Assembly: GCA_017501055.1 (NCBI GenBank)
Contig: JAFVXP010000069.1
Span: 1-27,590 of the forward strand
DNA from: Clostridia bacterium
GTDB taxonomy: Bacteria > Bacillota > Clostridia > Oscillospirales > CAG-382
Direction of reading: 5' to 3'
Length of the DNA stretch: 27,590 bases
Both the position numbers and the translations under genes were made by a program. Each line of letters begins with the position of its first letter. Position 1 is the first letter of the stretch. Positions 22,620 to 27,590 of the stretch are shown piece after piece. The notes beneath the pieces were generated by a model. That model ran no database searches, had not been told where the DNA came from, and saw nothing but the letters and a program-made list of their open reading frames with translations.

Positions 22620-22900
22620 GTCATTCTAAGCGAAAAACCAATCTCTAACCTGTCATTCTGAGCGGAAAAGGGGTCCCCTTAATAACCCTACAAAACTTCG
22701 TTTTGCAGGGAACCCCCGCTTGTTTTGTGGGGTGTAAAGTGAAGAATCTCAATTTGTTGTTTCTTCTGTCTTTGTTTTGTTAACTTTACGTTCTCCTACG
22801 TGAGATTCCTCGTTATATCACCCCAAAAACGCAAGCGTTTTCGGGGACCCCGATGTCACTCGGAATGACAGTTATACTGGATTGATTGCTCGGAATGACA
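22620..22900. repeat. Nested palindromic, MITE-like intergenic element
   Basis: Outer ends GTCATTCTAAGC (22620-22631) and GCTCGGAATGAC (22888-22899) are inverted copies. Inner ends TGTCATTCTGAGCG (22651-22664) and CACTCGGAATGACA (22857-22870) are a second inverted pair. A third, GAATCTCA (22744-22751) with TGAGATTC (22801-22808), closes around the centre. Family hairpins sit in both arms: CCCT-A-CAAAAC/GTTTTG-C-AGGG (22686-22710) on the left and CCCC-A-AAAACGC/GCGTTTT-C-GGGG-ACCCCGA (22821-22853) on the right. No ORF of note and no transposase. This fills the 406-base gap between the LRR-Ig gene and thrS. Confidence 0.82.
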
Positions 22901-22930
22901 ATTTCACTAACTTGACCAACACTAACAATG

Positions 22931-22959
22931 AAAAAGAGAGGCATCAAAACCTCTCTTTT
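22931..22959 (-). terminator. Terminator of thrS
   Basis: AAAAGAGAGG (22932-22941) pairs with CCTCTCTTTT (22950-22959). On the minus strand it ends in a T run, 13 bases after the thrS stop. Confidence 0.88.
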
Positions 22960-22971
22960 GTTTTTGCGTAT

Positions 22972-24903
22972 TTATCTCAACTTTTCATTAATCTCTGTCG
23001 TAAACTTAACTATCATATCCGAAACGGACATAACGCCAAGGTCTTCACCCTTACGGTTACGAACCGAAACAGCACCCTGCTCCTGTTCCTTTGCGCCGAC
23101 GATGAGCATATAGGGTATCTTGTTAAGCTGTGCTTCACGGATACGCTTGCCCATGGTTTCGTTACGGTCGTCAAGATCAACACGTATACCGCAAGCCTCC
23201 ATCTTCTTTGCAACCTCTGCCGCATAACCGTTCATATCTGCATTGACGGGAATAACGGTTGCCTGCGTGGGAGAGAGCCACATCGGGAGCGCACCTGCAT
23301 ATTTTTCAAGAAGGAGCGCAAGCGTGCGTTCATAGCAACCCATGGAGGTGCGGTGGATTATATAAGGATTAACAAGCTGGTTGTTAGAATCGACGTATTC
23401 CATACCGAACTTCTTTGCAAGAAGCATATCTATCTGGATAGTAACACTGGTGTCTTCCTTGCCGAAAACGTTCTTGCACTGAATATCAAGCTTCGGACCG
23501 TAGAATGCCGCTTCGTCGATACCGATTTCGTAATTTATGCCGTTTTCGTCAAGCAATCTGCCCATAATCTCCTGAGCTTCGTTCCACTGTTCGGGAGTAC
23601 CCTCGTATTTGTCGGTACGCTTGGGGTCCCATTGTGAGAAACGGAAGGTGCAGTCTTCCCAAAGACCGAGAGTTTCAAGACAATGCTGTGCAAGGTCGAT
23701 ACAGCCCTTAAATTCTTCTTCAAGCTGGTCGGGACGGAGAACAAGGTGTCCTTCGGAAATAGTGAACTGACGGACACGGATAAGACCGTGCATTTCACCG
23801 CTGTCCTCATTACGGAAAAGCGTTGAGGTCTCGCCCAAGCGCATGGGAAGATCACGGTAGGAACGGCGCTTGTTGAGGAATACTTGGTATTGGAACGGGC
23901 AGGTCATGGGACGGAGCGCAAAGCATTCCTTGGTTTCGTCGTCTGCATCGCCCATAATGAACATACCGTCACGGTAGTGGTCCCAGTGTCCCGAGATCTT
24001 ATAAAGCTCTCTCTTTGCCATAAGAGGAGTTTTTGTGAGAAGATAACCTCGTTTTTGTTCTTCGTCTTCGATCCATCTCTGCATAAGCTGGATAACTCTT
24101 GCGCCCTTGGGCATAAGAATGGGAAGACCCTGACCGATAACGTCAACGGTGGTGAAATATTCAAGCTCTCTGCCGATCTTGTTGTGGTCACGCTTTCTTG
24201 CTTCTTCAAGCTGTGCGATGTGTGCGTTAAGCTCGTCCTTGCTGGGGAATGCCGCACCGTAAACACGCTGAAGCTGTTTGTTGTTCTGGTCGCCCTTCCA
24301 GTATGCACCCGTGCACTGCATAAGCTTTATAGCTTTAACTGCGCCGGTAGAGAAGAGGTGAGGACCTGCGCAAAGGTCAACGAATTCACCCTGACGGTAG
24401 AAACTGATAACAGCGTCCTCGGGGAGCTCGTTTATAAGCTGAACCTTATAGGGTTCCTCCTTTTCTTCCATAAGTGCAATCGCTTCGTTTCTCGGAAGCT
24501 CAAAGCGTTCGATAAGAAGGTTTTCACGGACGATCTTCTTCATTTCGTCCTCGAGTTTTTTCAAAACCTCGGGAGTGAAGGGGATCTCGCTGTCAAAATC
24601 ATAATAAAAACCGCTTTCGATTGCAGGTCCGATAGTAAGCTTTGTTTCGGGATAAAGACGCTTAACTGCCTGCGCAAGAATATGTGCGGCGGTGTGACGG
24701 AAGACCTGCTTTCCTTCCGCCTCGGCAAAGGTGAGAAGCGCAATATCGTCGCCTTCCTTGACAGCGGTGTTAAGCGCACAAACGGCACCGTTCACCTTTG
24801 CGGCGATAACGGCACGAGAGATAAGCTCTGCTTCCTTTGCGGCTTCGTATACGGTATTTGCGTTTTCAACGCTCACTTGATTACCGTTAATGATAAGGTT
24901 CAT
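22972..24903 (-). CDS. thrS: Threonyl-tRNA synthetase
   Basis: ThrRS charges tRNA-Thr and edits mischarged serine. The 643-residue protein has an N-terminal TGS domain (1-61), the editing-domain HxxxH (His70, His74 in RHTAAHILA), and class II core motifs: MTCPFQYQVF, LGETSTLFRNEDSGEMHGLIRVRQFT (motif 2 region), FYGPKLDIQCKNVFGKED and HRTSMGCYERTLALLLE (motif 3). A C-terminal anticodon-binding domain starts at WLSPTQATVIPV. The gene is preceded by a full T-box leader, so it is induced when tRNA-Thr is uncharged. ATG 24903 has AAAGGAGA seven bases upstream. Divergent nrdR shares the upstream region. Confidence 0.98.
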   Translation of the reverse strand: MNLIINGNQVSVENANTVYEAAKEAELISRAVIAAKVNGAVCALNTAVKEGDDIALLTFAEAEGKQVFRHTAAHILAQAVKRLYPETKLTIGPAIESGFYYDFDSEIPFTPEVLKKLEDEMKKIVRENLLIERFELPRNEAIALMEEKEEPYKVQLINELPEDAVISFYRQGEFVDLCAGPHLFSTGAVKAIKLMQCTGAYWKGDQNNKQLQRVYGAAFPSKDELNAHIAQLEEARKRDHNKIGRELEYFTTVDVIGQGLPILMPKGARVIQLMQRWIEDEEQKRGYLLTKTPLMAKRELYKISGHWDHYRDGMFIMGDADDETKECFALRPMTCPFQYQVFLNKRRSYRDLPMRLGETSTLFRNEDSGEMHGLIRVRQFTISEGHLVLRPDQLEEEFKGCIDLAQHCLETLGLWEDCTFRFSQWDPKRTDKYEGTPEQWNEAQEIMGRLLDENGINYEIGIDEAAFYGPKLDIQCKNVFGKEDTSVTIQIDMLLAKKFGMEYVDSNNQLVNPYIIHRTSMGCYERTLALLLEKYAGALPMWLSPTQATVIPVNADMNGYAAEVAKKMEACGIRVDLDDRNETMGKRIREAQLNKIPYMLIVGAKEQEQGAVSVRNRKGEDLGVMSVSDMIVKFTTEINEKLR

Positions 24904-24921
24904 AATTTTCTCCTTTCAAAT

Positions 24922-25135
24922 AAAAAAGCCGACACATTACCGAAAGTTCGGCAAAATGTCGGGGTGCAGATAAGATCCACACGGTTCCACCCGTGATTTA
25001 ACTTAAAAATTAAATTGTCGGCGCAAAACAGGCGGTATCTGTTACAGCGTATCTTGTTGCAATTCCAGCCCAATTGTTGCAACTCTCTGGAAAGCCGTTT
25101 TGTAATAGACGTGTTCTGTTTCTTGATGCTCCTTA
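24922..25135 (-). promoter_or_regulatory. T-box leader (tRNA-Thr-sensing riboswitch) of thrS
   Basis: Read on the minus strand, the leader contains the distal stem I motif AGAGAG (25088-25083) followed by GGGCTGGAA. The specifier loop GATACCGC carries the Thr codon ACC (25036-25034) just before the stem-closing CTGTTT. The T-box proper is GGGTGGAACCGTG (24992-24980). The terminator helix is CCGACA/TGTCGG (24962-24957 with 24934-24929), with a nested CCGAA/TTCGG and a six-T run (24927-24922). The antiterminator formed by the T-box bulge on an uncharged tRNA-Thr would replace the terminator. Confidence 0.95.
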
Positions 25136-25141
25136 AGGTTG

Positions 25142-25169
25142 AGTATACCACTTTTTTTCGATTTGTCAA
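25142..25169 (-). promoter_or_regulatory. Sigma-A promoter of thrS
   Basis: On the minus strand, TTGACA (25169-25164), 16-base spacer, TATACT (25147-25142). The start site would fall near 25135, at the beginning of the T-box leader. Confidence 0.82.
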
Positions 25170-25189
25170 CCGAAATTTATTGCTTTTAC

Positions 25190-25218
25190 TTTACAAATGA
25201 TGAAAAATATGCTATATT
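25190..25218 (+). promoter_or_regulatory. Sigma-A promoter of nrdR
   Basis: TTTACA (25190-25195), 17-base spacer, TATATT (25213-25218), 36 bases before the nrdR start. It is back-to-back with the thrS promoter. Confidence 0.7.
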
Positions 25219-25254
25219 TAGTCGTAGAGCAACGAAATTATCGGAGGTAATGCT

Positions 25255-25710
25255 ATGAAATGTCCTTTGTGTAACCACGCAGAAAGCAAGGTTATAGACT
25301 CTCGTCCTTCCTCGGACGGAAGCTCGATACGCCGCCGCAGAGAGTGTCTTGAATGTCAAAAACGCTTCACGACCTATGAAAATATCGAAACGCTCCCTCT
25401 TATAGTAATCAAGAAGGATATGTCCCGTGAGACCTTCGACAGAAACAAGATATTAAACAGCATTATCCGTGCCTGCGATAAACGTCAGGTAACCCTTTCC
25501 CAAATGGACAACCTTGTTTCCGAAATAGAGCTTTCTCTCCAAAATTCGCTCCAAAACGAAATCACCTCCGACCGTATAGGTGAATTGGTTATGGAAAAAT
25601 TAAAAGAGCTTGACGAGGTTGCATATATCCGCTTTGCTTCGGTCTACCGTCAGTTTAAAGACATCGGAGCATTTATGGAAGAGCTTCAAAAGCTCCTTGC
25701 AGAAAAATAA
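25255..25710 (+). CDS. nrdR: Transcriptional repressor NrdR
   Basis: NrdR represses ribonucleotide reductase genes in response to ATP/dATP. The 151-residue protein has the N-terminal zinc ribbon Cys3-x2-Cys6 ... Cys31-x2-Cys34 with SSIRRRREC between, and then an ATP-cone (about 46-136: VIKKDMSRETFDRNKI ... YIRFASVYRQF). Its length is standard. TCGGAGG precedes ATG 25255. It is transcribed alone from its own promoter to the terminator at 25728. No ribonucleotide reductase gene lies in the window, so its targets are elsewhere. Confidence 0.97.
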   Translation: MKCPLCNHAESKVIDSRPSSDGSSIRRRRECLECQKRFTTYENIETLPLIVIKKDMSRETFDRNKILNSIIRACDKRQVTLSQMDNLVSEIELSLQNSLQNEITSDRIGELVMEKLKELDEVAYIRFASVYRQFKDIGAFMEELQKLLAEK

Positions 25711-25727
25711 AAATACGTTGGATTATA

Positions 25728-25761
25728 GGAAGACGCTTAAAAAAGCAGTCTTCCTTTTTTT
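25728..25761 (+). terminator. Terminator of nrdR
   Basis: GGAAGAC (25728-25734) pairs with GTCTTCC (25748-25754), followed by seven T; inner bases GCTT/AAGC can extend the stem. Confidence 0.88.
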
Positions 25762-25802
25762 GCGGGGTGGTTGTTAAATGTAAAAAATATTGTAAAAATC
25801 TA

Positions 25803-25831
25803 TTGACTTTATCGAATTAACGTGATATAAT
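25803..25831 (+). promoter_or_regulatory. Sigma-A promoter of the Tyr-rich leader
   Basis: TTGACT (25803-25808), 17-base spacer, TATAAT (25826-25831). Transcription would begin near 25838, about 28 bases before the small ORF. Confidence 0.85.
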
Positions 25832-25865
25832 GCTTAAAAATTACTTAAGAAGGAGCAGCAAAATA

Positions 25866-25940
25866 ATGAAAAATAAGTTTTATTATTACTATTATTATTT
25901 TAAAAAGGGCTGCCCGTCTTATGTGATGACCAAGGCATAA
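25866..25940 (+). CDS. 24-residue Tyr/Phe-rich leader peptide
   Basis: ATG 25866 to TAA 25938-25940 encodes 24 residues. Six consecutive Tyr codons (25881-25898: TAT, TAT, TAC, TAT, TAT, TAT) are flanked by Phe codons at 25878 and 25899, then KKGCPSYVMTKA. AGAAGGAG lies about 10 bases ahead of the ATG, and a good promoter lies upstream. A run of one amino acid codon in a tiny, well-translated ORF followed by alternative RNA stems and a terminator is the design of ribosome-mediated attenuation, as in trp, his and phe leaders. The peptide itself probably has no function. It was not long enough for ordinary gene calling. Confidence 0.8.
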   Translation: MKNKFYYYYYYFKKGCPSYVMTKA

Positions 25941-26011
25941 ACGCTTTGGGTTGAATAAAACGGCAGTCCGTATTTGCTATGCTTTAAGGCAGAATGCAGT
26001 ACGGATTTTTT
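25907..26011 (+). promoter_or_regulatory. Candidate tyrosine attenuator: competing stems and terminator
   Basis: Three pairings can be drawn. (1) GGGCTGCC (25907-25914) pairs with GGCAGTCC (25962-25969) over 8 bp with one G·U. (2) ACCAAGGC (25929-25936) pairs with GCTTTGGGT (25943-25951), with one bulge, around the leader stop codon. (3) TCCGTA-TT-TGC (25967-25977) pairs with GCA-G-TACGGA (25996-26005) and is followed by six T (26006-26011), giving a terminator. Pairings 1 and 3 share 25967-25969 and cannot coexist, so 1 can act as antiterminator. A ribosome stalled at the first Tyr codons would leave 25907-25914 free to form it. The exact ribosome coverage in the fed state is inferred. Confidence 0.65.
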
Positions 26012-26061
26012 GTTTGCATAAAATAAAGAAAGGAAAATCGCTTTAATCCGTTAATTTACTA

Positions 26062-26089
26062 TTGAAATTTGTCGAAAAAGTAGTATAAT
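26062..26089 (+). promoter_or_regulatory. Second promoter, directly before the symporter gene
   Basis: TTGAAA (26062-26067), 16-base spacer, TATAAT (26084-26089), located after the attenuator terminator. It would give tyrosine-independent expression of the symporter in addition to any leader read-through. Confidence 0.65.
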
Positions 26090-26147
26090 GTACTTTGTAT
26101 AATTTTTTAGTATATATTATTTTAGGATAGAAAGCACAAAAACCATC

Positions 26148-27590
26148 ATGACGAGAGAACAAATAATCTGGCTTACGATAGGCGTTTATGCTGTGTTTAT
26201 ATTCGTGGTCGGATTCCTATCAAACAGCAAATCAAAAAATATGGGTGATTTCACCGTCGGCGGTCGAAACGCAGGCGCTTGGATGTCTGCCTTTTCGTAC
26301 GGAACGGCGTATTTCTCCGCAGTAATGTTTATCGGTTATGCAGGCGGTACGGGCTGGAAATACGGTATATGGGGTGTTCTGCCCGGTATCGGAAACGCAA
26401 TAATCGGCTCGCTTTTCGCTTGGATGGTGCTTGCAAAGCGCACACGCTCCGTTACGAGAGAAAAGGGAATAACCTCGATGCCTCAGTTCTTTGAAAAATG
26501 CTATGGCTCGAGAGCAATGAAGCTCTTTTCCGCAATCGTAATATTCGTTTTCCTCTTGCCCTATTCGGCATCGGTTTATAAAGGACTTACAAGCGTTTGC
26601 TCGGTTCTTTTGGGTATTGACGAATGGATCTGTATGCTTGTTATCGCTGTTGCGGGCGCACTTATCGTTGTCGCAGGCGGATATATGGCGGCACTCAAGG
26701 CGGATTTCATTCAGGGTGCGGTAATGCTCGTCGGCGTGATCGTGCTTATCTTCTCGGTAATGAACAGCGATAACGTCGGCGGTCTGACAGAAGGATTTAA
26801 GAATATCGCTTCCGAAACGAGCAAATTAAGTCTTAACGCATTCGACCATATCGGCCTTTGGGCAACCGTGCTTATGACCTCGTTCGGTACTTGGGGCTTG
26901 CCTCAGATGATACATAAATATTACGGTATCCGTGATGATAAAGAGGTTTCCAGAGGAACGGTAATCTCCACGGTATTCGCATTTGTCGTTGCAGGCGGCG
27001 GTTATCTTATCGGCTCGCTTTCGCATCTCTTCTTTAATGAACTTCCCGAGGGCGGAACCGACTATCTTGTTCCGAACCTTCTTATAAAATCGGGTGTTTC
27101 GGATATACTTGTCGGCGTTATCCTCGTATTGCTTATTGCGGCAAGCGTTTCCACGCTTTCCTCGGTAACCATAACGGCGGCTTCTACGTTGACGATGGAT
27201 ATCGTTCAGGACAGATTTATCAAAGACAAGGAAAAGGATATCTCTCTTCTTACAAAAATCGTTTGCGTTGCATTCGTTATGCTTTCCTTCCTTATCGCTT
27301 GGAAGGGAACGGGCACACCGATCCTTGATATGATGAGCTATTCATGGGGCATAATCTCGGGTAGCTTCCTCGCACCCTACGCCGTTGCGCTTTATTATAA
27401 GAAGACCACAAAGGTCGGCGCTTGGGCAGGAATAATTTGCGGTTTTGCTATCGCATTGCCTCCTCTTGTTGCAAAGCTTTCCGGCTCTGCGTTTGCTCTC
27501 GGCAAATTCGGACCCTTAAGCGGCATGGGACCGCATTTCGCTTGTCTTGCTATGGCTGTTTCGCTTTTGGTGGTTATAGCTGTCAGCACA
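26148..27590 (+). CDS. Sodium:solute symporter family protein (C-terminus beyond window)
   Basis: The open frame from ATG 26148 runs 481 codons to the window end without a stop. It is a polytopic membrane protein of the SSS/SLC5 family: a first helix at about 8-26, FTVGGRNAGAWMSAFSYGTAYFSAVMFIGYAG (the SSS N-terminal unwound-helix region), GGYMAALKADFIQGAVMLVGVI (counterpart of the family's TDxxQG motif), and AASVSTLSSVTITAASTLTMDI carrying the Ser/Thr residues of the Na2 site. At least eleven hydrophobic segments are visible. The family imports amino acids, vitamins, sugars or carboxylates with sodium. The substrate is unknown, but the Tyr/Phe leader upstream hints at an aromatic amino acid or related compound. 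The ribosome binding site is weak (AGGA about 20 bases away), so the ATG could be slightly off. Confidence 0.92.
   Translation, partial: MTREQIIWLTIGVYAVFIFVVGFLSNSKSKNMGDFTVGGRNAGAWMSAFSYGTAYFSAVMFIGYAGGTGWKYGIWGVLPGIGNAIIGSLFAWMVLAKRTRSVTREKGITSMPQFFEKCYGSRAMKLFSAIVIFVFLLPYSASVYKGLTSVCSVLLGIDEWICMLVIAVAGALIVVAGGYMAALKADFIQGAVMLVGVIVLIFSVMNSDNVGGLTEGFKNIASETSKLSLNAFDHIGLWATVLMTSFGTWGLPQMIHKYYGIRDDKEVSRGTVISTVFAFVVAGGGYLIGSLSHLFFNELPEGGTDYLVPNLLIKSGVSDILVGVILVLLIAASVSTLSSVTITAASTLTMDIVQDRFIKDKEKDISLLTKIVCVAFVMLSFLIAWKGTGTPILDMMSYSWGIISGSFLAPYAVALYYKKTTKVGAWAGIICGFAIALPPLVAKLSGSAFALGKFGPLSGMGPHFACLAMAVSLLVVIAVST

Noticed and set aside
23884..24996. A 370-codon plus-strand frame opposite thrS and running into the T-box leader
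   Set aside because: It crosses a regulatory RNA and has no start signals; it is a shadow of thrS.

Overview
The window looks like a chromosomal segment of an anaerobic Clostridia-type member of the Bacillota. Supporting signs are a DnaI/DnaD replication pair, NrdR, TmcAL (YlbM), a threonine T-box, a desulfoferrodoxin-type superoxide reductase, acetate kinase, and strong AGGAGG ribosome binding sites with TTGACA/TATAAT promoters. The order within Clostridia cannot be settled from this window. No phage, transposase, CRISPR array, rRNA or tRNA gene was seen.

Layout. 1-1768 (+) is a redox cluster: the end of a thioredoxin, thioredoxin reductase, and a superoxide reductase fused to a BFD-type [2Fe-2S] domain. 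1769-2600 holds a tandem hairpin array and a small four-helix membrane protein of unknown role. 2625-5283 (-) carries an aldehyde dehydrogenase and queA, separated by a structured repeat. dapA (+) follows, facing an eight-gene minus-strand cluster at 6359-12543. In transcription order that cluster is clpP, an AEC transporter, ddl, murI, a DUF1934 protein, dnaD, a dnaI-like helicase loader and rnhA. It mixes proteolysis, peptidoglycan precursor synthesis and replication initiation. A U32 peptidase (+), a secreted cohesin-like protein (-) and tmcAL (-) come next.

17082-22565 (+) runs ackA, radC, and two secreted proteins that share 89-residue Ig-like repeats; one has a papain-like front domain plus SH3, the other BspA-type leucine-rich repeats. 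thrS (-) sits behind a complete T-box leader and is divergent from nrdR (+). The window ends in a sodium:solute symporter. Upstream of it lies a small ORF with six consecutive Tyr codons between two Phe codons, followed by mutually exclusive RNA stems and a terminator. This looks like a tyrosine-responsive attenuator and is the most interesting item here.

A second theme is a family of short hairpins with the plan CCCC-A-arm-loop-arm'-C-GGGG-A-CCCCGA. Arm sequences change but pairing is kept. Copies lie directly after three different stop codons in the same relative orientation, as a tandem array, and inside a larger nested palindrome at 22620-22900.
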